A stretch of 64,000 nt of DNA from Hyphomicrobiales bacterium (GTDB lineage Bacteria; Pseudomonadota; Alphaproteobacteria; Rhizobiales; Rhizobiaceae). The translations under genes were made by a program, and so were the position numbers. Every line of letters begins with the position of its first letter. Positions within the stretch are counted from its first letter, which is position 1. The notes below the pieces were generated by a model that did not search any database, was not told the DNA's origin, and saw only the letters and a program-made list of their open reading frames with translations. The DNA lies in assembly GCA_900472485.1 (NCBI GenBank), contig UCII01000009.1:174267-238266 (forward strand), in the 5' to 3' direction. This document shows, piece by piece, positions 9,508 to 17,861 of this stretch.

Positions 9508-9642
9508 GGTGCCCTCCTTGGTTGCGAGTAAGTTCCTCCAGGAACGAACGGAGGCTGCTTTGGTTCCCGTCAGGTTGAACGGCGTCTTTCGCAGTTGGAG
9601 AAGTTTTGAAACGGCCACGAAGCGATCGCTATGCCAATGGCT

Positions 9643-9765
9643 TCAGCGCAGATGCAGGAGAAACGCGGTTGGCGCTGATATCGACATCGTGAAAAGAAAC
9701 AGGGAAAGCCCATATTTCAGTCTTCGCATTCGGCGTGTCTTGATGCCGTCCCAGTCGTATCCCAT
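9643..9765 (-). CDS. Very small membrane protein (40 aa), hypothetical
   Basis: From the ATG at 9765, preceded by AGGA, a 40-residue peptide begins MGYDWDGIKTRR, then has a basic stretch and one predicted membrane segment (YGLSLFLFTMSISAPTAFLL). The frame remains open upstream, but the ribosome site favours this start. No family is recognised. The alternative is chance coding. Confidence 0.4.
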   Translation of the reverse strand: MGYDWDGIKTRRMRRLKYGLSLFLFTMSISAPTAFLLHLR

Positions 9766-10196
9766 AAGTATATCCTGTTTGCTTCGTGCTTTATTGATGA
9801 TGGAAGTATTCCATGAATTGTTTGCGCGAAGCTTGTGAATTGTTTTCATCGGAACGATGAATAAATACATCGGATTATACAATCATGTGCTGCAATTTGC
9901 GTTTAATTTTTGTAAGTATAACCGAGCAGGTTCATTCCTGAACCAGAAGGAGCGGGTTCGGATGCTATCGCGGATCTTGTGCGATCTACAATCTCTGATT
10001 TGGCGGAATATCCGGCCCGGCGCTGATCGCGCGGTAACCAATCTGCATCACCAGATTAGGCTGTTGCTGTAAGCGGCATTCGTGCCTGTGCTCGGATAAG
10101 CCGGGCTGGCGGAATTATTCGATGATTGAACCGTGCTCAAATAACGCCCGACATGTTTGTCAGACGGCAATGACCGTCACCTTCAACGGCGCGCAA

Positions 10197-10301
10197 TCAG
10201 TGCTTCTTATGCCCGCCTTCCATGACGCTGAATACAAAGATGGCGGCCAGAATCAGCACCAAGGTATAGTCGAACGCGGTGAGCAGACGAAGTAGTTCCA
10301 T
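10197..10301 (-). CDS. Very small membrane protein (34 aa), hypothetical
   Basis: The ATG at 10301 has a strong GGGAGGAG ribosome site seven bases upstream. The peptide is MELLRLLTAFDYTLVLIL..., one hydrophobic helix, then a polar His/Lys tail (EGGHKKH). Size and plan recall small subunits or regulators of membrane complexes, but it does not match KdpF or CydX by eye. No membrane-complex gene is adjacent. The excellent ribosome site is the main support. Confidence 0.5.
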   Translation of the reverse strand: MELLRLLTAFDYTLVLILAAIFVFSVMEGGHKKH

Positions 10302-10603
10302 GATGTTTCTCCTCCCACAGAGAACATGAACCAGAACAACTACTAGTATGTTCCTCCAACGGGTGTATGCCAAGCTTTTTACATCTTGCGATGCAAAAAC
10401 AATGTTGTGCGAGGCACAAATAACCGTTTGTTTGCAAAGGCATATCAGCACTGTATTGACTGCTGTTGGTTGCAGAGCGGGCGGGCACGCGCTGCAATCG
10501 TGTTGTCAACAAATTTTATAGAGTATATTCCTATCTCGATGATAATTGCTGTTGCCGACGGATGTAGAATTCGTGTGGCGATCGATCTGGAGGAAGTTGG
10601 CTA
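10302..10603. other. Intergenic region, no gene seen
   Basis: About 300 bases separate the small membrane protein from the TTG start of the flavoprotein on the other strand, so it should hold divergent promoters. It is AT-richer than the neighbouring genes. No convincing promoter pair, repeat or RNA fold was found by eye. Confidence 0.4.
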
Positions 10604-12064
10604 TTGACCATTGACCTGGAGCATAAGGCGCCTGATCTGCCTGTTATCGTCATAGTCGGCGGCGGCGTTTCCGGGACGGCGGTTGCTTTCCATTTGCTAC
10701 AGAAACAGCCGGTGCAGGCCGGTCAGCTCTCCATATTCGAGCCGAGGGAGCGTCTAGGGGCAGGGCTTGCCTACGACACGCAAGATCCTGCCCACCGCAT
10801 CAATGTGCCGGCGGCAAAAATGAGCCTGCTGCCCGACGACATCGAACATTTTCAGCGCTGGTTGCTGGAGAATGACGCGCTTGCCAATGATGATGCGGCG
10901 GTCGCCCTTAATGGCAGTTTTTTTCCGCGGCGCTCCGTTTTCGGCAACTATATCAATAGCATGATCCGCCCTTTTCTTGAGAATGGGCGGCTCCTCCATA
11001 TCAGGCAAAGTGTCGAACGCATTCAGAGGAGGGGCGACCGCTGGACGGTCACCGGTACTGATGGACAGCGTGTGGATGCCGATATTCTTGTCATCGCCAC
11101 CAGCCATCCGTCCCCCTTGCCGCCACCAGTGCTGCAAGATGCGCTTGCCGATCACCCGCGCTTCATTCCCGATCCGACACGACCGGATGCGCTTGCGGCC
11201 ATTCGCGCCGAGGATCGCGTTCTGATCGTCGGCAATGGCTTGACCTCGGCCGATGTCATAGCCTCGCTTGAGCTCAGGGGTCATAAGGGGCCGGTTACCG
11301 CCATATCCCGACGCGGTCTGCGCTCGCGCGGCCATGCGGCGGTCAAGCAGGAGCCTTTCGGCGATTTCGCCACGCAGCCGTCGAAGACGGCAGTCGAGTT
11401 GTTGCGCGGTGTGCGAACCGCCATCCGCAAGGCGCAGGCCGAGGGCCGCAGCTGGCATGCCGTCATCGATCAGGTGAGGGCGCAAGGCGGGCATGTCTGG
11501 CATGCGCTGCCGATTGCGGAGCGGCGGCGTCTCGTCCGGCATTTGAGGCCATTCTGGGATGTGCATCGGTTTCGCGTCGCACCGCAGGTGGAGGCTGCCA
11601 GCGAAGGAGCGCTTGCAAGCGGCCGGCTGGAAATACTGGCGGCTTCGGTCGCGGCTGTCGGCGTCGCCGATGGCATCGTCGACTGCACTCTGCGACTCAG
11701 CCGCTCAGAGCTGTCCGTTGAAAGGCAATTCGATGCGGTCGTGGTCACCACCGGACCAGGGCACCGCGGGATCCTGCAATCGCAAGGCTGGATCGATGAG
11801 CTATCCAAGGCCGGTTATCTCGCAATGGATCCAGCGCGACTGGGGTTTTTCTGCGATACGCAATCACGGGCGCTTGCCGGCGATGGTACGCTGGTTCCTT
11901 CCTTGTTCATCTCCGGACCGCTTGCGCGCGGAACCTTCGGCGAATTGATGGGATTGCCCGAGGTGATCGAGCATGCCGTTCTGGTGGCCGACCAGGTGGC
12001 CGGCGCGATCGCCGATTACAGGCGTGGGCAAGGCAAGACATATTTGGATAGCAGCGCCGCCTAA
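10604..12064 (+). CDS. FAD/NAD(P)-binding protein (NAD_binding_9 family)
   Basis: This 486-residue flavoprotein has an N-terminal Rossmann motif VIVGGGVSGTAVAFHLL, then the family block GAGLAYDTQDPAHRINVPA. A second dinucleotide-binding loop (VLIVGNGLTSADVIASL) lies near residue 205. The start is TTG at 10604 with GGAGGAA eight bases before it. It is similar along its length to the gene at 14695 (shared motifs RINVPA/ILNSR region, ISRRGL/VSRRGF, and a histidine-rich LVRHLRPFWDVHR/FNRHLRALYDSHR segment). The substrate is unknown; sulfur acquisition is possible from context. Confidence 0.85.
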   Translation: MTIDLEHKAPDLPVIVIVGGGVSGTAVAFHLLQKQPVQAGQLSIFEPRERLGAGLAYDTQDPAHRINVPAAKMSLLPDDIEHFQRWLLENDALANDDAAVALNGSFFPRRSVFGNYINSMIRPFLENGRLLHIRQSVERIQRRGDRWTVTGTDGQRVDADILVIATSHPSPLPPPVLQDALADHPRFIPDPTRPDALAAIRAEDRVLIVGNGLTSADVIASLELRGHKGPVTAISRRGLRSRGHAAVKQEPFGDFATQPSKTAVELLRGVRTAIRKAQAEGRSWHAVIDQVRAQGGHVWHALPIAERRRLVRHLRPFWDVHRFRVAPQVEAASEGALASGRLEILAASVAAVGVADGIVDCTLRLSRSELSVERQFDAVVVTTGPGHRGILQSQGWIDELSKAGYLAMDPARLGFFCDTQSRALAGDGTLVPSLFISGPLARGTFGELMGLPEVIEHAVLVADQVAGAIADYRRGQGKTYLDSSAA

Positions 12065-12272
12065 AATCCAAGAAAAGCCGCAAAATCGTTGCTTAGACGA
12101 TACATTTGCCTAAATTTACTCATATAAACTATACAATTTGTGAGTTACTATCTTGTTCCCACGAGATTGCGGGGTTACTTCCGCAGTCCCATGCTGACAG
12201 GATAGGCCCGTTGAGTCTCTTTCGAGCTATGCCGGGTTTTCAACAATTGACTTTGCAGTAAAGCGGACGGCG

Positions 12273-12740
12273 ATGCTTACGAAAAAAGGAAAGTACGGAC
12301 TGAAGGCGCTGGTGGATCTCGCACGCCTTGGTCCGGGTGAAACCGCGTTCATCAACGATATCGCGTTACGCAACAATATCCCGAAGAAGTTTCTGGATAC
12401 CATTCTCCTCGAATTGCGAAACGCCGGCGTGTTGCGTTCGAAGAAAGGTCCGGGCGGTGGTTATTCGCTGTCACGTCCTGCATCGGAAATCCGCATCGGC
12501 CATATTATCCGCACCCTGGACGGTCCGTTGGCACCTATCCGCTGCGCCAGCCGCACGGCCTATGAAGCCTGCGATGACTGTTCCGATCCGGAGCGCTGTC
12601 AGGTTCGGCGCTCGATGACTGAGGTGCGGGACGCGATTGCCGAGATTCTCGACAACATGTCGCTCGAGCAATTTGTTGCCGGCGGCGCTGACGCTGATCT
12701 GCCGGAACGGGAAGACCGCCGGGCTTCACACATCGGCTGA
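12273..12740 (+). CDS. Rrf2 family transcription regulator with four cysteines
   Basis: This 155-residue protein has an N-terminal winged helix (MLTKKGKYGLKALVDLA onward), the wing RSKKGPGGGYSLSRP, and four cysteines at about residues 91, 100, 103 and 109. Rrf2 proteins such as IscR, NsrR and RsrR bind an iron-sulfur cluster there, while CymR-type members instead sense cysteine synthase. The Cys spacing suggests a cluster or redox switch. It lies between the first flavoprotein gene and the convergent sfnB-like gene, so these are likely targets. A small hairpin (12165-12188) is present in its leader. Confidence 0.88.
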   Translation: MLTKKGKYGLKALVDLARLGPGETAFINDIALRNNIPKKFLDTILLELRNAGVLRSKKGPGGGYSLSRPASEIRIGHIIRTLDGPLAPIRCASRTAYEACDDCSDPERCQVRRSMTEVRDAIAEILDNMSLEQFVAGGADADLPEREDRRASHIG

Positions 12741-12763
12741 CCTTGTCGATTCTCCTGCGCCCA

Positions 12764-13981
12764 TTAAGGTAATGAGGTCTTCGATGGCTTTACGCCGTTG
12801 AGATGGTAGTTGCCGACGATGTGGTATTTCCGGCGGGCCGGTTCATGCAGGGTGTGAATGCGGGCGTTGCGCCAGTGGCGGTCGAGGTTCAGTCCGATGC
12901 GCGCAGACTCCGTGCCCGCAAGCTCGAACAGCGCGTCGGCTGCTTCCATCGCCATATCGGCCGTAATCGTCTGGGCCGCCGCAACGGAGAGCGCGGCGTC
13001 GATAACATGATCTTCGGTGAGATTGATCTGCGCGGCATCGATCTTGCCGCCGGCGCGCTCCACCATCGCCGTCGCCGCTTCGATGCGGATGGCAATTTCG
13101 CCGATCCTTGTCACGATCAGCGGATCGTTGACGGATCGCTCATCCCCGTTGCCTTCCCCTGAGTGCGAGCGCGTCCGCACGAATTCCATCGTCGCCGTCA
13201 GCGCGGAACGGGCAATGCCGAGATTGATGCCGGCGCGCGTGAGCTGGTTCACGCTATCGATCACTGTGGGCTCCGCCAGCTTTTCCCGATGCAGGAGAAG
13301 GGCGTCGCCATTGAGATAGACATTATGCAATATGGTCGTGCCGTTTCCGGAAGTGCGCTGACCAAAGCCATCCCAGTCGTCGATGATCTGGATGCCCTCC
13401 GTATTTCTGGACACGACAGCGGCTATCAGCCCTTTGCGTTTGTCCGCCGCGAATAGCGCGATCCAGTCCGAAAACAGAATGCTGGCGGAAGGCCGGCTCC
13501 GTCCGTTGACGCGGAATCCGAGCCCGTCCGCGGTCAGATGCAAGGGGTGCTGGTCGGTGCCGCTTGCACCGGATTCGGAAAAGATGCCGCCGAAACGATC
13601 GCCGGTAATGGCACGCTCGAAAAGGGATGCCCGCTGGTCCTCGCCGCCCGCAATTCTCACCGCTTCCAGCACATGAAAATGCGTTTGCAGTATCTGTGCT
13701 ATGGAAGGATCGGCCTCGGCGAGGGTGGCAACGACCTCGGCGAGAACGCTGTTCGAAATATCGATGCCGCCATGTTCCGACGGAACGGAAATCCCGAGCA
13801 GGCCTGACTGCGATAGGGCCTCGAGCTCGTCATAGGGCAGAATGCGGTTGATATCCCGATCGCTTGCATGCTGAGCGAAGGCGGCCGCGAGCGAATGCGC
13901 GATGTCGAGCGCTTCCTCTTCGCTTTGGATGCGATGGGCAGGCGGTCTGACGCGTTCGTGCAACTGCGAAACAGTCCCCAT
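12764..13981 (-). CDS. SfnB family flavin monooxygenase (acyl-CoA dehydrogenase fold)
   Basis: This 405-residue protein has the acyl-CoA dehydrogenase fold but resembles the SfnB/DszC/DBT monooxygenase branch: GLLGISVPSEHGGIDIS near the N-terminus, FGGIFSESG in the middle, and the C-terminal RKYHIVGNYHLNG. SfnB proteins take part in sulfur acquisition from sulfones or sulfonates, using reduced flavin from a separate reductase. GGAG precedes the ATG. It converges on the Rrf2 gene with 23 bases between stops. The true sulfur source is unknown. Confidence 0.85.
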   Translation of the reverse strand: MGTVSQLHERVRPPAHRIQSEEEALDIAHSLAAAFAQHASDRDINRILPYDELEALSQSGLLGISVPSEHGGIDISNSVLAEVVATLAEADPSIAQILQTHFHVLEAVRIAGGEDQRASLFERAITGDRFGGIFSESGASGTDQHPLHLTADGLGFRVNGRSRPSASILFSDWIALFAADKRKGLIAAVVSRNTEGIQIIDDWDGFGQRTSGNGTTILHNVYLNGDALLLHREKLAEPTVIDSVNQLTRAGINLGIARSALTATMEFVRTRSHSGEGNGDERSVNDPLIVTRIGEIAIRIEAATAMVERAGGKIDAAQINLTEDHVIDAALSVAAAQTITADMAMEAADALFELAGTESARIGLNLDRHWRNARIHTLHEPARRKYHIVGNYHLNGVKPSKTSLP

Positions 13982-14694
13982 TCACCACTCCTCGGCCAGC
14001 GCCAAGTCGGTTTCTCAGGCGCAGCAAATCGCTGCGATCTTAATTTCGATAGATGGAGTGTACAACGGATTTTCCTGGCGCATCCATATCGCGCCCTCGG
14101 ACACGATAGGCTTCGACCACGAAAATTGTAAGCGCGCGGCCCGATATAATACGTTGAGGATAGCGGGTTGCGAGCCCTTTTCCCTGCGGCCAACGAATAG
14201 CGAAAGCTGCTTTATAAGCTGACCTTAGAGCTTGGAATTGCTTTCCCTTTTTGACCGTCGACGTGAGTGCAGGATACGAAAGAGTGTCCGGTCGTCGGCC
14301 GTTTTCCGTGCCGCAGCTTGGTCGATCCTCCCCCGACCGGACAAGAAAGCACTTGCTAGCAGCGCGTTTTCGCGCTTTCATATACGACTAAATAAGTAGA
14401 CAATAGCAATAATTCTGCTGCCCGATGGCTTTTGACGAAGTAATCATATGGCGGCCGATTGCAGGCATCTGGTGTTGGATCGGAGTTGGACCTGCCTGTC
14501 GCATCTTTCATTTTGGAAGGGTCCTGATTGAAGAAGCGCGACGCGTATTGAGAACGGAAGCGGCTTTCGTGCGTTCTGTCGGCCGCGGTTCCAAGGTTGC
14601 CGAGTTCCGGATATCGGCGTCTGTGTTTCCGGACCTGTGAAGTGAGCAAGCCCAAGAAAGGCATGATCGACCACCTCTTGCCCCAGGAGTTGAT
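13982..14694. other. Long intergenic region with paired hairpins
   Basis: No convincing gene lies in these 713 bases, although short frames exist on both strands. Two structures stand out: a 10-bp perfect inverted repeat TGTCCGGTCG (14285-14294) with CGACCGGACA (14334-14343), and a tight hairpin AGCGCG-TTTT-CGCGCT (14361-14376). Together they could form a small RNA or an attenuator. Promoters for sfnB and for the downstream flavoprotein must also lie here. Confidence 0.4.
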
Positions 14695-16110
14695 ATGACG
14701 GTTCAGGGATTCTTTTCCGCCAGGACGAACGCGACGGCGCAGCCTTATGCGATGCCGCGCATTGCCGTGATTGGGCGCGGTTTTTCCGGCATGATGATGG
14801 CGATCGCCCTGATGAAGACGGTGCGCTTTCCCTTCCATCTGCAGCTTTTCGATCCCAATTCCAGCGTCAGCGGCGGTCAGGCGCTCGCCTCCGGACATAG
14901 CAGCGAAATTCTCAACAGCCGTGTTCGCGATCTTTCCGTTTCCGCCGGCGATCCCGACGATTTCAATCAATGGCTTTGCGGCAATGCGCCTTTCCGCAGC
15001 GCCGTGCCCGCCGCCATACCCGGTTTTTTGCAGATCTTCGTGCCGAAGAGCATTTTCAGCGACTACGTCTATCAGCGCTTTTCGGAAGCCTTCTCGTCAC
15101 GGCGGGATGTGGCGGTGCAGGTCAGCAGTGAGACGGTCTTCGGGCTTCGGCGCGTTCGTGGCGGCCGTTTCGCAGTGGAAAGCGATGGCGCCGCCAATGC
15201 GCCTTTCGACATGGTGGTGCTGGCGACAGGCTATGGCATTAGCGATCACGAATTCCAGGCCAGCGATCTCGTGACCGTGCCGACCACGGTGCGCGCGCGC
15301 CGTCTCGTGTCGCGACCGCATACGATCCTGCTCGGAAGCGGCCTGCGCGTTGTCGATCGGCTGCTGCAGATGCGTGAGAGCGGCTATACGGGGCAGATCA
15401 CTATCGTTTCGCGGCGAGGCTTTCTGCCGCAGAGCCACACGCGCAACAATGCCGATCCGGTTTTCCCTGCCGACGAGATGCCCGGCAAGCTCAGCGAGAT
15501 CGTCCGCTTCGTCCGCAAGGCTTGCGGCGAGGCGGAGGCGAACGGCCAGAGCTGGCAATCCGTCATGAACGGCTTGCGCAAGCATGCGCGCTCGCTTTGG
15601 CGATCCCTGCCGGCAGGGCAGAAGCAGCAGTTCAATCGCCATTTGCGGGCGCTTTATGACAGCCATCGCAATCGGCTGCCCGAAGCGCTGCATGTGCGCC
15701 TCAATCAGGAGCTTGCCGAGGGCAATACACTGCTGCGGCGCGGTCATTTTATCCGCCGCACGCCGACCGGGCTGGTTTTGAAGCCGGCTGGCCGGCAGGA
15801 GACCGAGCAGCTCTACGCCGACGACGTAATCGACTGTCGGTGCCAGGCGCCGGATCTGAATGCACCCTTGCTGCGTAGCCTCATCGATGCCGGCCTTGCG
15901 GTGCCTGACGAGCTTGGCCTCGGTCTCGCCGTGGAGGCGACAGGCTCGCTCGAGGTCAACGGGCGCACGACGGAGGGGCTTTTTGCGATTGGTCCCTTGG
16001 GACTTGGAAGTCTCCCCGACATCGATCTGGTGCCTGAGATCGTGACGCAGGCCTATGCGGCGGCAGAGAGTGTCGCGGAGCGTTTCCATCCTCAATGCAA
16101 GGCGGTCTAA
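14695..16110 (+). CDS. FAD/NAD(P)-binding protein, paralogue of 10604 gene
   Basis: This 471-residue flavoprotein has a Rossmann loop IAVIGRGFSGMMMAIALM, a middle TILLGSGLRVVDRLLQM dinucleotide loop, and the C-terminal GLFAIGPLGLGSLPDIDLVPEI segment typical of the NAD_binding_9 family. AGGAG precedes the ATG by five bases. It shares order of motifs with the 10604 gene, so the two are paralogues flanking the Rrf2 and SfnB genes. Members of this family often carry hydroxylase or ornithine-oxygenase-like annotations, but none fits well here. Cytoplasmic; no signal peptide. Confidence 0.85.
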   Translation: MTVQGFFSARTNATAQPYAMPRIAVIGRGFSGMMMAIALMKTVRFPFHLQLFDPNSSVSGGQALASGHSSEILNSRVRDLSVSAGDPDDFNQWLCGNAPFRSAVPAAIPGFLQIFVPKSIFSDYVYQRFSEAFSSRRDVAVQVSSETVFGLRRVRGGRFAVESDGAANAPFDMVVLATGYGISDHEFQASDLVTVPTTVRARRLVSRPHTILLGSGLRVVDRLLQMRESGYTGQITIVSRRGFLPQSHTRNNADPVFPADEMPGKLSEIVRFVRKACGEAEANGQSWQSVMNGLRKHARSLWRSLPAGQKQQFNRHLRALYDSHRNRLPEALHVRLNQELAEGNTLLRRGHFIRRTPTGLVLKPAGRQETEQLYADDVIDCRCQAPDLNAPLLRSLIDAGLAVPDELGLGLAVEATGSLEVNGRTTEGLFAIGPLGLGSLPDIDLVPEIVTQAYAAAESVAERFHPQCKAV

Positions 16111-16209
16111 CAACTCAGCCTCAGCGGTTTCCTCCATTCTGGATCGTGATAGCGGTGCTTCCGCACATGCATATCGCAGTTTCAGCAGCGAGCGGAGATA
16201 GTGGCTTGT

Positions 16210-16237
16210 CATTTGTTATGTAATAACGTAACAAATG
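16210..16237. promoter_or_regulatory. 28-bp dyad upstream of B12 riboswitch
   Basis: CATTTGTTA and TAACAAATG form perfect 9-bp arms around ten bases, with an inner GTTAT-GTA-ATAAC dyad. It is placed about 100 bases before the aptamer, where an operator would sit. The TGTTAT/ATAAC core recalls alphaproteobacterial Zur boxes, but spacing differs, so the regulator is unknown. Confidence 0.45.
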
Positions 16238-16334
16238 ATCGCTAACTAAACCGAAGCTCCAGGACAAATGAAAGCGCATATGACATCGCCGTTGCCCGCA
16301 TCCGCTTTCTGTGACATGAATACCGCCGATGGTG

Positions 16335-16530
16335 CTGCTTTCGGATCGATCCTGATAGCGGCTGAAAAGGGAACACGGTGCGGATTACCCATCAGGGGCC
16401 AAGACCGTGGCTGCCCCCGCAACTGTAAGCGGAGAGCGCGTTCGCAATATGCCACTGGCTTCAAGCCGGGAAGGCGCGAACGGGCTGTGACCCGCGAGCC
16501 AGGAGACCTGCCATCGATGATATCAACCGC
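16335..16530 (+). promoter_or_regulatory. Cobalamin riboswitch
   Basis: The conserved core of the cobalamin aptamer is present in order: AAAAGGGAACACGGTG (16365-16380), GACCGTGGCTGCCCCCGCAACTGTAAGCGG, GCCACTGGCTTCAAGCCGGGAAGGCG (each partly quoted), and the 3' B12 box GCGAGCCAGGAGACCTGCC ending at 16512. It precedes a DUF1636 gene and a binding-protein-dependent importer, so these genes should be turned off when adenosylcobalamin is plentiful. Boundaries are approximate. Confidence 0.95.
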
Positions 16531-16607
16531 AACGGACGGGGTGTTCCGATGGAAAATCAGTGGTTGGGCGAGGGCGCCGTTGCGTCCGCTGGCCCTATCT
16601 TGACTGT

Positions 16608-16632
16608 GCCTCCGGCGAAATCTCCGGGAGGC
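16608..16632 (+). promoter_or_regulatory. Hairpin covering the ribosome site (riboswitch expression platform)
   Basis: GCCTCC (16608-16613) pairs with GGAGGC (16627-16632), extended by CCGG pairing, and the 3' arm contains the GGGAGG ribosome site of the DUF1636 gene. This is what a translation-blocking B12 riboswitch platform would look like. No U-run follows, so a transcription terminator is unlikely here. Confidence 0.6.
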
Positions 16633-16637
16633 ATCTC

Positions 16638-17051
16638 ATGGACAATACAAAAGAGACGACGCACCGGATCACCGTGTGCACCAACTGCCGTCATGTCGGT
16701 AAACCGTGCCGGCCGGGCCTCGAACTCCTGAAACATTTGCAGATGGCGATCTCCCAGGCTGGCGCCGCACTCGCGGATGATTTCTGCCTGGAAGGCAGTG
16801 TCTGCATGGCGGGTTGCGAACGGCCGTGCACGGTCGCCTTCCAGGCGACGGCAAAGGCGACTTACCTCTTCGGTGACATCGAGGATGCGAACGATATCGA
16901 TGCGCTCATCTCCTTCGCGCGGCTCTATCGGGATCGCCCCGATGGGCTGACCCGCGAAAGCGAGCGCCCGCGAGCGCTGGCGGGCAAGACCCTTGCGCGC
17001 ATTCCCGCCGCCATCGTTTCAGCCGAACGCCAGCTGGTCGTGTTGCAATAG
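16638..17051 (+). CDS. DUF1636 family metal-binding protein
   Basis: This 137-residue protein has a cysteine pattern CTNCRHVGKPC near the N-terminus and CLEGSVCMAGCERPC in the middle, as in thioredoxin-fold 2Fe-2S proteins and DUF1636. The family is frequently encoded beside cobalamin or cobalt genes, but its role is not established. The start at 16638 has GGGAGG before it; the frame opens earlier but without a ribosome site. It is the first gene under the riboswitch and ends 10 bases before the ATPase gene. A cobalt or corrinoid-handling role is inferred. Confidence 0.85.
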   Translation: MDNTKETTHRITVCTNCRHVGKPCRPGLELLKHLQMAISQAGAALADDFCLEGSVCMAGCERPCTVAFQATAKATYLFGDIEDANDIDALISFARLYRDRPDGLTRESERPRALAGKTLARIPAAIVSAERQLVVLQ

Positions 17052-17061
17052 GAGCAGGGTC

Positions 17062-17841
17062 ATGTCCGAACGAAGCGCACGACTGGAAGCAGACGGCATC
17101 AGCTGGGGTCCCCAGAAGGGAATGCCGATCATCAGTGGTATTGCGCTGTGCGTCGAGGCCGGCGCCCGGCTTGCAATTATCGGTCCGAATGGAGCCGGTA
17201 AGTCGACCTTGCTGCGCTGCCTCTATCGTGGCCTCAAGCCGCAGCGGGGCAGGGTGTATCTCGACGGCGTGGATCTGTGGTCCATAGGTCCGCGGGAGGT
17301 GGCGCAGCGGATCGCCGTCGTACCGCAGGAGACGCTAGGCGATTTTCCTTTCAGTGTGCGGGATGTGGTGTTGATGGGGCGTATTCCGCATCGCAAGGGC
17401 ATGGCGCGCTGGAGTGATCGCGATCACGACGTCACCACCGCAGCCCTTGCGCGGCTGGAGTTGGAAGCTTTGGCACTGCGGCAATTCGCGTCGCTGTCCG
17501 GCGGCGAGAAGCAACGGGCGCTGATCGCCCGTGCCTTGGCGCAGGAGCCGGAGCTCATCATCCTCGACGAGCCGACCAATCACCTCGATATCCGACACCA
17601 GCTCGAGATTCTTGAGCTACTCAAGGGACTCGGCCCGACGATCATCACGACACTGCACGATATCAATCTCGCCGCTGATTTTGCGACGCAGATCGCCGTC
17701 ATGGATTGCGGGCGGCTCACGGGCCACGGCGAACCTGCCGAAGTCCTGACTGTGGAGCACGTCTCAAGCGCTTTCAGGGTCGGCACGCGGCTGCATCGCA
17801 CCGACGGCGGCCCGCAACGATTTTCCTTCTCTCTGCGATAA
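17062..17841 (+). CDS. ABC transporter ATP-binding protein (BtuD/FecE type)
   Basis: This 259-residue ATPase carries Walker A GPNGAGKST, signature LSGGEKQR, Walker B LIILDEP and switch region TLHDINLAADFA, as in iron-siderophore and B12 importers. AGGAG precedes the ATG; the upstream in-frame ATG at 16993 overlaps DUF1636 and is less likely. It is the second gene under the cobalamin riboswitch, so a corrinoid, cobinamide or cobalt-chelate cargo is favoured over ferric siderophores. Confidence 0.92.
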   Translation: MSERSARLEADGISWGPQKGMPIISGIALCVEAGARLAIIGPNGAGKSTLLRCLYRGLKPQRGRVYLDGVDLWSIGPREVAQRIAVVPQETLGDFPFSVRDVVLMGRIPHRKGMARWSDRDHDVTTAALARLELEALALRQFASLSGGEKQRALIARALAQEPELIILDEPTNHLDIRHQLEILELLKGLGPTIITTLHDINLAADFATQIAVMDCGRLTGHGEPAEVLTVEHVSSAFRVGTRLHRTDGGPQRFSFSLR

Positions 17842-17861
17842 TTCGACCATTGGAGTTATTC

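Noticed and set aside
9857..10072. Short plus-strand frame with an inner ATG at 9962 after AAGGAG
   Set aside because: Spacing to the ATG is long, the 36-residue product shows no pattern and no terminator follows; too weak to call.
12165..12188. Hairpin before the Rrf2 gene as a terminator or riboswitch
   Set aside because: Eight pairs including a wobble and no T-run; too small to class, although it may affect the leader.
14356..14970. 204-codon minus-strand frame before the second flavoprotein
   Set aside because: It overlaps the flavoprotein 5' end, lacks motifs and has no good ribosome site.
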